DNA of 18,780 bases from Pseudomonadaceae bacterium UBA5811 (GTDB taxonomy: Bacteria; Pseudomonadota; Gammaproteobacteria; Pseudomonadales; Pseudomonadaceae): contig DIDB01000040.1 in the NCBI GenBank assembly GCA_002417905.1, positions 1 through 18,780 of the forward strand. Reading direction: 5' to 3'. Of the stretch, positions 1 to 7,287 are shown one piece after another. Position 1 is the first letter of the stretch; each line of letters starts with the position of its first letter. The notes beneath the pieces were generated by a model. The model had not been told where the DNA came from and did no database searches. It worked only from the letters and a program-made list of their open reading frames with translations. Position numbers and translations under genes: made by a program.

Positions 1-1817
1 ATCAGGCAGGGATCGGGCTGGCGGGATTCATGGCAATGCTGGCCGGCCATCAGGTCCTGCAGGACCTGTACCGCCAGCTGCTGGCCGGCTTCCCAGCGAT
101 TGAAGCCATCGGTATCGTGCTGCATCAGAAAGACCAGCTGCTGCCGTTCATACGGAAACGACAGCCGGACCGGTGCGGAAAATCCCCGGAGCAGTGAGGG
201 CAATGGTTTCCGGGGAAGGCCTTCAAAAACCAGCTGCTGCTCCAGGCTGTTAATGGCAATAACCCGTTGGCTTGCTCCGGCCTGATGTTCGCCCGCCAGC
301 TGGAGTGGCAGCTCATGACCGTCCGGATCCAGCAGGCCCAGCGCTACCGGAATCACAAAAGGTTCCTTGTGCGGCTGACCCGGGGTGGCCGGGCAGCTCT
401 GGCGGAACGTCAGCGTATAGGTCTGTTGCCCGGCATCAAAATGGTCGCTCACCTGCAGCTGTGGCGTACCCGCCTGACTGTACCAGCGGCGGAACTGGGC
501 CAGATCGGTCCGGCCGGCCTCCTCCATGGTTTGCACAAAATCTTCGCAGGTCACGGCCTGACCGTCGTAGCGGCTGAAATACAGGTCGGTACCGCGGCGG
601 AACACTTCTGCCCCCAGCAGGGTATGCAGCATGCGCACCACTTCGGCCCCTTTTTCATACACCGTCAGGGTGTAGAAGTTGGAAATTTCAATAAAGGAAT
701 CCGGGCGTACCGGATGGGCCATTGGTCCGGCATCCTCGGCGAACTGGTGGGTACGCAGATAAGCCACGTCCTCGATACGTTTGACTGTGGCTGAGTTCAT
801 CCCGGCGGAAAAACAGGCATCCCGGAATACCGTGAAGCCCTCTTTCAGGGACAGCTGGAACCAGTCGCGGCAAGTCACCCGGTTGCCGGACCAGTTATGG
901 AAGTACTCGTGGGCCACAATGGCTTCAATCCGCTGGTGCGCGGCATCGGTGGCCGTTTCGGGCCGGGCCAGCACGGCACTGGCATTAAAGATATTCAGTC
1001 CCTTGTTTTCCATGGCCCCCATATTGAAATCACTGACTGCCACGATCATAAAAATATCCAGATCGTATTCCCGGCCGTAGGCTTCCTCGTCCCAGCGCAT
1101 GGCCCGCTTCAGGCTGTCCATGGCATGCTGGCACTTGCCGGTATTTTCCGGCTCGACATAGATCCGCAGCTCGACTTCGCGGCCACTGCAGGTCGTGAAA
1201 TGATCCTGGATGTACTGCAGGTCGCCAGCCACCAGGGCAAACAGATAGGCCGGCTTGCGGAATGGATCCTGCCAGGTGGCCCAGTGGCGGCCGTTATCCC
1301 CCGCCCCGCTGGCCAGCAGGTTGCCGTTGGAGAGCAGTACCGGATAGCGGGAGCGGTCAGCCTGAATGGTGGTCGTAAACACGCTCATCACATCCGGCCG
1401 GTCAAGGTAGTAGGTGATCTTGCGAAACCCTTCCGCCTCGCACTGTGTGCAAAACATGTGGCCAGACTGGTACAGCCCTTCCAGGGCGGTGTTGCTTTCC
1501 GGATGGATACAGACGGTGCTTTCCAGCACGAATGCCGGGCTGGCAGGCTGCAGGCTCAGGGATTGATCGTCACACTGGTAATCGGCTGCAGCCAGAGGCT
1601 GGCCATCAAGACTGAGCGCCAGCAGCTCCAGCTGCTGGCCATGCAGGCGCAGGGGCGGCAGGTCCTGGCCCGCTGCCGGATTGCGCCGGATAACCAGCCG
1701 GGCCTGTACCAGCGTACGGTCTTCATGCAGGTCAAAGACCAGCCCGGTTTCATCAATCAGGTAATCGGGAACCTGGTAATCCTTGAGATGGATAACCTTT
1801 GGTTGGTCCGTGTGCAT
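1..1817 (-). CDS. pepN: Aminopeptidase N (M1 family zinc metallopeptidase), C-terminus cut by the window edge
   Basis: Cytosolic metallo-aminopeptidase that removes N-terminal residues from peptides during protein turnover. The frame is open from the ATG at 1817 to the left edge, giving 605 codons without a stop. E. coli PepN is about 870 residues, so roughly the last third lies outside the window. The M1 signatures are intact: the exopeptidase motif GAMEN at residues 267-271, the zinc site HEYFH at 303-307 with the third ligand E326 (HExxH-x18-E), and the transition-state tyrosine Y387 in the TVYEKG segment. I checked the frame at GAMEN, HExxH and Y387 and found no frameshift. The start is supported by an AGGGGG ribosome site about 6 nt upstream. 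It is the last visible gene of the minus-strand nadK cluster, but the 64-nt spacer before it leaves room for its own promoter. The identification is secure. Confidence 0.97.
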   Translation of the reverse strand, partial: MHTDQPKVIHLKDYQVPDYLIDETGLVFDLHEDRTLVQARLVIRRNPAAGQDLPPLRLHGQQLELLALSLDGQPLAAADYQCDDQSLSLQPASPAFVLESTVCIHPESNTALEGLYQSGHMFCTQCEAEGFRKITYYLDRPDVMSVFTTTIQADRSRYPVLLSNGNLLASGAGDNGRHWATWQDPFRKPAYLFALVAGDLQYIQDHFTTCSGREVELRIYVEPENTGKCQHAMDSLKRAMRWDEEAYGREYDLDIFMIVAVSDFNMGAMENKGLNIFNASAVLARPETATDAAHQRIEAIVAHEYFHNWSGNRVTCRDWFQLSLKEGFTVFRDACFSAGMNSATVKRIEDVAYLRTHQFAEDAGPMAHPVRPDSFIEISNFYTLTVYEKGAEVVRMLHTLLGAEVFRRGTDLYFSRYDGQAVTCEDFVQTMEEAGRTDLAQFRRWYSQAGTPQLQVSDHFDAGQQTYTLTFRQSCPATPGQPHKEPFVIPVALGLLDPDGHELPLQLAGEHQAGASQRVIAINSLEQQLVFEGLPRKPLPSLLRGFSAPVRLSFPYERQQLVFLMQHDTDGFNRWEAGQQLAVQVLQDLMAGQHCHESRQPDPCL

Positions 1818-1849
1818 GGGCGCCCCCTGTCATACTGTCAGTTTGTGCC

Positions 1850-1855
1850 AGTATA
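1850..1855 (-). promoter_or_regulatory. Possible -10 box for pepN
   Basis: Reading the minus strand, TATACT (5 of 6 matches to the sigma70 -10 consensus) lies in the 64-nt spacer between the yeaC-like stop and the pepN start. No convincing -35 hexamer sits 16-18 bp upstream, so this is only a weak candidate. pepN may instead be read from the upstream operon. Confidence 0.22.
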
Positions 1856-1881
1856 AATCGGCAGGGCGCCAGGCCGTGGCC

Positions 1882-2151
1882 TCAGTGACAGGTTCCGGAG
1901 GTTTCAGCAAGCATCTGGGCCAGACTTTTTTTGGATTTGGCAGAGGCACAGCGCTGGTTGCCCAGATAGCCGGTCCGCTTTTCTTCTGGCAGGTTTCTGG
2001 CTTCCCAGGCAATGATTGCCTGCAGGCAGAGTTCGCGCTGCTCTGCGCTCAGGCGCTGGCCGTTATGCCATTTGCCCAGCTCAACGGCCTGCTTCAGGTT
2101 CTGGTGGATTTCAGGGGTGATATTTTCAATGGCGTCCAGCAGGGATGACAT
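1882..2151 (-). CDS. YeaC-like DUF1315 family protein
   Basis: Small 89-residue soluble protein of unknown function. The N-terminal half carries the pattern I associate with the YeaC/DUF1315 family: an 'ITPEIHQNLKQAVELGKW' segment at about residues 11-28, followed by G-x-x-L-S-x-E-Q-R-E-x-C-L-Q-A (31-45) and a W-x-A-R helix near 49-52. The basic, polar C-terminus (from about residue 58) is variable in the family. No membrane segment or signal peptide is visible. A GAGGA ribosome site lies 10-11 nt before the ATG. The gene starts 12 nt after the rhomboid stop, so the two are probably co-transcribed. No biochemical role is known to me for this family, and the neighbours do not define one. Confidence 0.85.
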   Translation of the reverse strand: MSSLLDAIENITPEIHQNLKQAVELGKWHNGQRLSAEQRELCLQAIIAWEARNLPEEKRTGYLGNQRCASAKSKKSLAQMLAETSGTCH

Positions 2152-2163
2152 CAGACAGGATCC

Positions 2164-3039
2164 TCATTCAGGGTAGGCAGTACGCCGGGCCAGCCAGCCA
2201 CCCAGGCTACCGGTCAGACAACCGGCCAGCAGACCACTGACGTGGGCCGCATTGGCGATAACCAGCGTACCAGAACTCAGCACACTGATAACACCGGACA
2301 GGCAGATCAGCAGCCAGACCAGCATCATGCCGGCCACGCCGGGTGGTAACCGGTAGGCCGCGCAGGGAGCCAGTCGCTGGAACAGCCAGCAGTGACCCAA
2401 AAGCCCGTACAATACCCCGGACAGACCACCAAAAAGGCCAGGACCGCTCCACAGGTACTGGGCCAGATTGGAGACCAGCCCGAAGCCAAGGGTCAGCACC
2501 AGCAGCAGAGCACCCCGCTGGCGCTGCTCGATACGCCGGCCCAGCTCCCAGTACCAGAGGCCATTCATGGTCAGGTGCAACAGGCCAAAATGGATAAACA
2601 CCGGACTGATCAGCCGCCACCACTCACCAGCTGCCAGGGTGTCTGTCAGTCTGGCAAAATAGAGATAATCGCCACGCGGGACAAAGTCCACGAAACTGAA
2701 CCAGCGCAGGGTGTCCAGATCATCACCCAGTCCGGTCACCACTGCACAGACCAGGGTCAGCAGCAGAATGCCCAGGGTAACCGGGCTTTGGCCCACATCC
2801 TGCCAGAACGACGGGCTGGTGCCATAAGATACCGCTGGCGGGCCGGTCAGCCATCCCTGCGGATACCGGGCGTATAGCGCCCTGACCTCACGGATGGCTG
2901 GCTCGGGAACCCATAATATCTGCTCGCCAGCCTCCTCTGAAACCTGACAGGGCAGCCCGGACTGCCGCAGGGCTTGCAGGAAGGGCTGCAGGTTTTCTTC
3001 CAGTGGCCGGCGCAGGGCCTCACCGAAAGTCATGTTCAT
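2164..3039 (-). CDS. GlpG-like rhomboid intramembrane serine protease
   Basis: Rhomboid-family protease that cleaves membrane proteins within the bilayer. Its 291 residues are close to the length of E. coli GlpG (276). Residues 1-80 are a soluble N-terminal region resembling the GlpG cytoplasmic domain. About six membrane segments follow from residue 86. The catalytic serine is S207 in GGLSGVLYG and the catalytic histidine is H266 in ANAAHVSG. The oxyanion/loop residues H150, H155 and N159 line up with GlpG H145, H150 and N154 in the HFxLxH-x3-N pattern. The periplasmic L1-type loop (about 104-140) contains WWR, as in GlpG. The start ATG overlaps the upstream phosphatase stop by four bases (ATGA), which implies translational coupling. 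A second ATG lies two codons in. The substrate cannot be inferred. I withhold the name glpG because there is no glpR/glpE context. Confidence 0.93.
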   Translation of the reverse strand: MNMTFGEALRRPLEENLQPFLQALRQSGLPCQVSEEAGEQILWVPEPAIREVRALYARYPQGWLTGPPAVSYGTSPSFWQDVGQSPVTLGILLLTLVCAVVTGLGDDLDTLRWFSFVDFVPRGDYLYFARLTDTLAAGEWWRLISPVFIHFGLLHLTMNGLWYWELGRRIEQRQRGALLLVLTLGFGLVSNLAQYLWSGPGLFGGLSGVLYGLLGHCWLFQRLAPCAAYRLPPGVAGMMLVWLLICLSGVISVLSSGTLVIANAAHVSGLLAGCLTGSLGGWLARRTAYPE

Positions 3040-4004
3040 ATCTCTTTGCGCTCAACATTGACCCAGACAAAGCGGGCCGGGTCCAGCTGGTGCTCATGGT
3101 CCAGACGGTAAGCCACCAGCTTGCCGCCCCGCACGGCACTGTAATCCAGGCAGGCCACATTGGGCGCAACCGGGCTGGGACGGCCCGTGCACCAGTAATG
3201 ACCGACAAACAGCAGTGGATCATCCGGCCGGTACAGGAACAGCCGCTGGCGATCCCGTTCGCTGAGTGGCAGCCGGGCGATTGCCTCGGGCAGGCCGTCC
3301 GGCTGGAAGACCACATCCCCGTAAACCCGCGGATTTTCCTCCCAGAAGCGGCTGCGGAAAGTGCTGCGGACAAAACCCTCGGCACTGGTCTGGGTTATAC
3401 CTTCCGGCAGCGGCATGTCGATGCCACGCAGCAGACGGTTCAGGGCCTGTCCGGCAAAGCTGTCATCCACTGCAGACTCGCGCAGCAGGTCCGGCTCCAG
3501 ACAGCCACGGTTCAGGCGCGGAGCCAGCCTGGCAATAACTCCGGAATCCCAGCAGGCGTGTACCACCCGGAACCGCTCACCATCCAGATACAGCGGCAGT
3601 TCGTAAAACCACTGGCGGAATGCTTTCCACTCCTCCGCATGGTGCTCAAACTGAAGCAGCGTTTCCTGCAGCAGCCGGGTAAAGCGTGGCGAGTGTTCAC
3701 GAACAAACAGTTTGCCACTGCCCGGTGGGGCCGGCATGTACCATCCCAGGGCGCTCCACTCATGATTGCCCAGAATACAGTACGCCTGACCGGCATCGAC
3801 CATATCCCGCACCATATGCAGGGCGCCACGGATATGGGCACCCCGGTCGATAATGTCGCCAAGGAAGATGACCTGCCGGCGCGGGTGGCGCCAGACGCCG
3901 CCCTGATAGTGGTATCCCAGCCTGTCCAGCAGATGAGCCAGCGCATCCGCGCAGCCATGTACATCACCGATCAGATCATAGCTGCGGTCCGGATCAATCT
4001 GCAT
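3036..4004 (-). CDS. PPP-family metallophosphatase (ApaH/PrpE/Ser-Thr phosphatase-like)
   Basis: Calcineurin-like phosphoesterase with a two-metal centre, 322 residues from the chosen start. All N-terminal PPP signatures are present: GDVHG at residues 13-17, GDIIDRG at 49-55 and GNHE at 79-82. Later metal-ligand histidines are probably those in VVHACWD and VGHYW. The substrate could be diadenosine polyphosphates, a phosphoprotein or another nucleotide; the sequence alone does not decide. The length is a little above ApaH (about 280). The ATG at 4004 is preferred over one 16 codons upstream because it overlaps the nadK stop as TGATG, follows a GGGGGGA ribosome site, and puts GDVHG at the usual distance from the N-terminus. 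The 3' end overlaps the rhomboid start by four bases. Placement directly after nadK suggests, but does not prove, a role in nucleotide metabolism. Confidence 0.9.
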   Translation of the reverse strand: MQIDPDRSYDLIGDVHGCADALAHLLDRLGYHYQGGVWRHPRRQVIFLGDIIDRGAHIRGALHMVRDMVDAGQAYCILGNHEWSALGWYMPAPPGSGKLFVREHSPRFTRLLQETLLQFEHHAEEWKAFRQWFYELPLYLDGERFRVVHACWDSGVIARLAPRLNRGCLEPDLLRESAVDDSFAGQALNRLLRGIDMPLPEGITQTSAEGFVRSTFRSRFWEENPRVYGDVVFQPDGLPEAIARLPLSERDRQRLFLYRPDDPLLFVGHYWCTGRPSPVAPNVACLDYSAVRGGKLVAYRLDHEHQLDPARFVWVNVERKEI

Positions 4005-4891
4005 CAGCGTCCCCCCGTCAGCCGGCTGCCCCAGCCCAGCTTGGTCCGGCATACTTCGTAATAGTTGTAATCCAGCGGGTGGATCAGGTTTAGCCGGTGG
4101 GATTTTTTGCGGATAGTGATGGTGTCACCTGGTGCACAGGTAAAGTGGTTCTGGCCATCACAGGACACCTGCGGGTAAATCTGCAAGTCAGGTGAAATGA
4201 CAATTTTCAGCTCGCTGTTGCCATTGACCACAATGGGGCGACTGGACAGGGTATGGGGGTGCATCGGCACCACCACCACCGCGTCCAGCTTGGGCTGCAT
4301 GATAGGACCTCCGGCTGACAGGGCGTACGCTGTTGAGCCGGTCGGCGTGGCCACAATCAGTCCGTCGGACTTCTGGCTGTAGACAAACTGGCCATCAATA
4401 AACAGTTCGAACTCAATCATCCGGGTGGACTGGCCGGGATGCAGCACCACATCATTCAGGGCATCACTTTCTCCGACCGGATTGTTATGCCGCCGGGCTT
4501 CAGCTTCCAGCAGAAAACGGCTTTCCATGGTGTACTGGCCAGCCAGCACTTCGCTGACCTTCTGCTCCAGATCGTCGGGACTGATATCGGTCAGAAACCC
4601 CAGACTGCCCCGGTTGATGCCCAGTACCGGAACCCGATACCGGGCAATGGCTCTGGCCGCTCCCAGCAAACTGCCATCCCCGCCAACCACGATGACCAGA
4701 TCACAGGCTTCTCCCAGACTTTTTCGCGAGCAGATCTGCAGGCCATGCCCGGGCAGCAGCTCGGCAATGGTTTCATCCAGAATGATGTTCAGGTTGCGCT
4801 CAAGCAGGAACCTTTTCAGGCGGCGAATGGTTTCCAGAACCTGGACACTCCCCAGCCGGCCGATAATGCCGATATTGCGGAACTGCTCCAT
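4004..4891 (-). CDS. nadK: NAD kinase
   Basis: Phosphorylates NAD+ at the 2'-hydroxyl of the adenosine ribose to make NADP+, in the cytoplasm. The protein has 295 residues from the start at 4891 (E. coli NadK has 292). Visible motifs are the diphosphate-binding GGDGS at residues 70-74, the adenine/ribose-contacting ALND at 144-147, the DG-x3-ATPTGSTAY motif at about 176-189, and the C-terminal beta-rich region with SCDGQ. The frame is open upstream to 5056, but that extension overlaps the preceding gene and adds residues absent from the family. The MEQFRNIGIIGR start matches typical NadK N-termini. Only a weak AGAG precedes the ATG. The stop codon shares a base with the phosphatase start. The 40-nt gap upstream follows the desulfhydrase-like gene, so read-through from it is likely. 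Confidence 0.96.
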   Translation of the reverse strand: MEQFRNIGIIGRLGSVQVLETIRRLKRFLLERNLNIILDETIAELLPGHGLQICSRKSLGEACDLVIVVGGDGSLLGAARAIARYRVPVLGINRGSLGFLTDISPDDLEQKVSEVLAGQYTMESRFLLEAEARRHNNPVGESDALNDVVLHPGQSTRMIEFELFIDGQFVYSQKSDGLIVATPTGSTAYALSAGGPIMQPKLDAVVVVPMHPHTLSSRPIVVNGNSELKIVISPDLQIYPQVSCDGQNHFTCAPGDTITIRKKSHRLNLIHPLDYNYYEVCRTKLGWGSRLTGGR

Positions 4892-4931
4892 TAGGACTCT
4901 CGGGACGATAGATGGGATGGGCATGTCCCGA

Positions 4932-5882
4932 TTATGGGTGAAGGCTGGAGCTTCCGGCAATTCCGCCAGCCACGCACTGCAGAGTGCGGCGGCCTTGCAG
5001 GCCACCCGTATGAACAAAAACCAGCCGGCTTCCAGGCGCAAAGCGCCCGTGTTCAACCTGATGCCGCAGGGCCAGCAGGGCCTTGGCGGTATAGACCGGC
5101 TCCAGGGGAATGCCGCTGGCCTGCTCAGTTTGAGTCATGAACTGCAGCAGCGGGTCATCGAAGCGGCCAAATCCAGCCCGGCAGGCGTCATACAGTTGAT
5201 AGCTGCCCGGATTGGCCGGCTGGCCAGCCTCTGCCAGAAGCCGGTCAACCTGCTGGTCTATCCGGTGTGAAGCTGGCCCGGCCAGGGCGCCAAATACCGG
5301 GTGACAGCCCCGCTCGCCGATCACCAGCCCGGCTAATGTGCTACCGGTACCTGCAGCCAGCCACCAGCCGTCATAATCATGCCAGCCCACTCCGGACAGC
5401 AGGCTGGCCAGATGCTTCACCAGAGGCGCACAGCCCATGGCTCCAGTGAGGCCACCGCCACCTTCGGGAACCGGGTAACTGCCGGGATAACGCTGTAGCC
5501 AGCTAGGCCAGAAACCCGGCTGATAACGGTCCCTGTATCCGGCATAACCCAGCCAGTGCAGCTGCATGCCATTCTTGAGCAGGTCCCTGACGGTTGGTGT
5601 TTCTTGGGCATGGCCTCGTAACAGGCCGATGGTTTGCAGGCCAAAACGCTTTCCGGCTGCTGCCAGGGCATGCAGATGGTTGGAATGGGGGCCGCCCACA
5701 CTGATCAGCTGCTGACAGCCTGTCCCGATGGCCCGCCGGAGGTGGCCGGAAAGCTTGCACCATTTGTTGCCGGACAGTTCGGAATCTGTCAGATCCAGCC
5801 GCAGGACAGCAACCCGGACATCCGTCCTGGCCAGCCAGTCCAGTGCCAAAGGCTGCAGTAACAGTTTGGGCAGCGGCAACAT
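4932..5882 (-). CDS. PLP enzyme of the ACC deaminase/D-cysteine desulfhydrase family
   Basis: Fold-type II PLP enzyme, 316 residues from the ATG at 5882. The Schiff-base lysine is K40 in SGNKWCKL, the SNH turn after the cofactor is at 67-69, and the PLP phosphate loop AAGTGST is at 176-182. ACC deaminases carry PVYEG and HLGG at the two substrate-determining sites. Here the equivalents are PVYTA (Y264-T265) and HTGG (T292), which is the pattern of D-cysteine desulfhydrases (D-cysteine to pyruvate, H2S and ammonia). The tyrosine equivalent to ACC deaminase Y268 appears to be F238. The true substrate is therefore open, and calling it an ACC deaminase would be unsafe. The frame is open to 6005 inside the upstream gene. 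I chose 5882 because it lies one base past the upstream stop and gives a family-like N-terminus. No strong ribosome site is visible, so translation is probably coupled to the upstream gene. Confidence 0.88.
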   Translation of the reverse strand: MLPLPKLLLQPLALDWLARTDVRVAVLRLDLTDSELSGNKWCKLSGHLRRAIGTGCQQLISVGGPHSNHLHALAAAGKRFGLQTIGLLRGHAQETPTVRDLLKNGMQLHWLGYAGYRDRYQPGFWPSWLQRYPGSYPVPEGGGGLTGAMGCAPLVKHLASLLSGVGWHDYDGWWLAAGTGSTLAGLVIGERGCHPVFGALAGPASHRIDQQVDRLLAEAGQPANPGSYQLYDACRAGFGRFDDPLLQFMTQTEQASGIPLEPVYTAKALLALRHQVEHGRFAPGSRLVFVHTGGLQGRRTLQCVAGGIAGSSSLHP

Positions 5883-5883
5883 C

Positions 5884-6957
5884 TCAGCCAGGGTGGCCTT
5901 GAAGCCGGTGGCTGCCCCGATGCCGGGCACAATGGTCAGAAACACCGGGAATAAACCGCTGGGGCTGGTTTTCCCGGTCCAGCGGAATACCACAACATTG
6001 CCCATCAGCCCGGCGGGCCTGACAGACGGGCTGCTGATAGTGCTTCAGCCACAGCCCATAAACTTCGGCGGATACACCGCACAGCCTGGCCGCATAGGCC
6101 TGTGGATCCTGCTGGTAACAGGCCAGCTCATCAGGTGGTACTGCAAACTCACCGGCTCCGGGCTGGTAGGCGCGGAACGTGACGCCAGCCGCCACTAGCC
6201 GTGGCAGAAGCTCTTCGCTATGCCGGTAGCAGGCCTGCAACAACTCATGCTGGTGCTGTAACGCCCGCAATCTGGCCTGACAGTCCGCAAGGCCAGCTTC
6301 CAGCTGTTTCTGGCTGTCTACTTCCATTTGTTCACGCTGCTTCCGGCTCTCCTGGTCTAACCGTTGCTGATGATGCTGCAGCCACTGCCGGGCTTTTTGT
6401 CCGGCCAGGGCCAGCTCGCTTTTTAGTCGGGCAACTTCGGCTTCCAGCTGCATCTGCTGTTCAGCGTTGGGCACAACAGGTGGCTCCACTACAGCTTCTT
6501 TTTCAGGCAGATCAGTATCTACATGAATACCCAGTGAATTTTTCCGGACTAGCCCAGCCAGTTGTTGCAGACAGTTATTTTTTTGCGATGGGCTGGCAGC
6601 GGCCCATAAACCGGCTGCCGTGCAGTTATCACTATCTATCAGGCGTATTGGCGTACCATCCGGCAACCTGAAGTCAGCCACATCCTGCTCGCACAGTGTA
6701 GCCAGAGGAATATTCCAGCTTCGGTCGGCTGCCCCCCAGGCATAAAAGTCGACCAGAAAAAAAACCGTAGCCTGCAAACACAATTTACGGTCGATCCGGG
6801 CAAATACTGCCCGAATCTTTTTTCCGGAAAACTCTGGCAGATCGACGAGACCATCCAAGATAGCCTCAAATTCGGAAAACAGCATTTCCTTGCAAATGGA
6901 CGAGTCCTCTGGGCTGAGGAAAAAAACAGCGTCGACCATTTGTCCCGGTTTTTTCAT
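5884..6957 (-). CDS. Unknown protein with central coiled coil and Cys-rich C-terminus
   Basis: I do not recognise this 357-residue protein. Residues 1-145 look like a compact globular domain with hydrophobic strands (VDAVFFL, ATVFFLVDFYAWG). Residues 146-165 are a Pro/Glu-rich linker. Residues 166-250 are rich in Q, E, K, R and L with heptad-like spacing, so a coiled coil is likely. The C-terminal part (about 253-357) is globular and ends in a Cys/His cluster, C312-x8-C321-C322-x20-C343-x2-H346, which could bind zinc. No signal peptide or membrane helix is evident. It is the first gene of the minus-strand cluster, and its stop codon is one base from the start of the PLP enzyme, so the two are translated together. 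The start at 6957 has a weak TAGAG ribosome site 5 nt upstream; the Met at codon 7 is an alternative. Base composition around the N-terminus is somewhat AT-richer than in the neighbours. Confidence 0.85.
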   Translation of the reverse strand: MKKPGQMVDAVFFLSPEDSSICKEMLFSEFEAILDGLVDLPEFSGKKIRAVFARIDRKLCLQATVFFLVDFYAWGAADRSWNIPLATLCEQDVADFRLPDGTPIRLIDSDNCTAAGLWAAASPSQKNNCLQQLAGLVRKNSLGIHVDTDLPEKEAVVEPPVVPNAEQQMQLEAEVARLKSELALAGQKARQWLQHHQQRLDQESRKQREQMEVDSQKQLEAGLADCQARLRALQHQHELLQACYRHSEELLPRLVAAGVTFRAYQPGAGEFAVPPDELACYQQDPQAYAARLCGVSAEVYGLWLKHYQQPVCQARRADGQCCGIPLDRENQPQRFIPGVSDHCARHRGSHRLQGHPG

Positions 6958-6976
6958 ATGACTCTAAATCAGTGTG

Positions 6977-6988
6977 CTAGCCGGCTAG
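6977..6988. repeat. Perfect 12-bp palindrome CTAGCCGGCTAG
   Basis: The palindrome lies 19 bp upstream of the start of the coiled-coil gene, in the zone where its promoter or 5' leader should be. It could be an operator for a dimeric regulator, or the stem of a small hairpin in the leader. No second copy was noticed elsewhere in the window, so its role is a guess. Confidence 0.4.
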
Positions 6989-7028
6989 AGCCACTATCTT
7001 ATCGGGCAAGGCTACCGGCTGTCCTGCC

Positions 7029-7217
7029 TTAAAGCTCAGTAGCATCCTCAGCCGCATCGGGAGAGTCACGTTCTTCCGTATGCCACTCGATCAGCTCTTC
7101 TTGGTAATCATCCACTGGATTTATCCTCTTTTTATTGATGTTATGCCCTGTCATATAGACAGGAGCCGGCTGGCTGTCCAGTGTGCACGAGAATTTATGA
7201 CAGATGCTGGAGGGCAT
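7029..7217 (-). CDS. Doubtful small acidic ORF
   Basis: Open frame of 62 codons with no family I recognise. The first half is basic and polar. The last 28 residues are strongly acidic (DDYQEELIEW, then an E/D-rich tail to the stop). Neither the first ATG nor the ATG at codon 22 has a ribosome site. A good AGAGGA lies 8 nt before an in-frame GTG at codon 36, which would give a 28-residue acidic peptide. It sits 71 nt upstream of the coiled-coil gene on the same strand. It could be a real small protein, a leader peptide, or chance. The usual shadow explanation does not apply, because no gene lies on the opposite strand here. Confidence 0.3.
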   Translation of the reverse strand: MPSSICHKFSCTLDSQPAPVYMTGHNINKKRINPVDDYQEELIEWHTEERDSPDAAEDATEL

Positions 7218-7287
7218 GATGCTTGAGTATTCATCCCCCGCCTTTTAGGGTTACAGCCTGTTTCTGCTTATTACCCTACTTACTGAT

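Larger units (their letters stand above)
6958..7287. other. Divergent intergenic spacer, no confident gene
   Basis: This 330-bp stretch separates the minus-strand nadK cluster from the plus-strand sulP gene, so it should carry both promoters. It is visibly more AT-rich than the flanking genes. It contains a doubtful small ORF (7029-7217, minus), a 12-bp palindrome (6977-6988), and a possible weak plus-strand sigma70 pair for sulP (TTGAGT at about 7223-7228 and TAGGGT about 17 bp later). I see no tRNA, riboswitch or other structured RNA that I could name. Confidence 0.5.

Noticed and set aside
897..1856. Plus-strand open frame of about 320 codons opposite pepN
   Set aside because: pepN is continuous on the minus strand with GAMEN and HExxH-x18-E; the plus-strand frame is a composition artefact.
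4892..5056. N-terminal extension of NAD kinase to the upstream ATG at 5056
   Set aside because: It would overlap the PLP enzyme gene by over 120 bases, lacks family similarity, and makes the protein about 55 residues too long.
5883..6005. N-terminal extension of the PLP enzyme to 6005
   Set aside because: It overlaps the 3' end of the coiled-coil gene and precedes the normal family N-terminus; the ATG at 5882 fits the gene spacing better.
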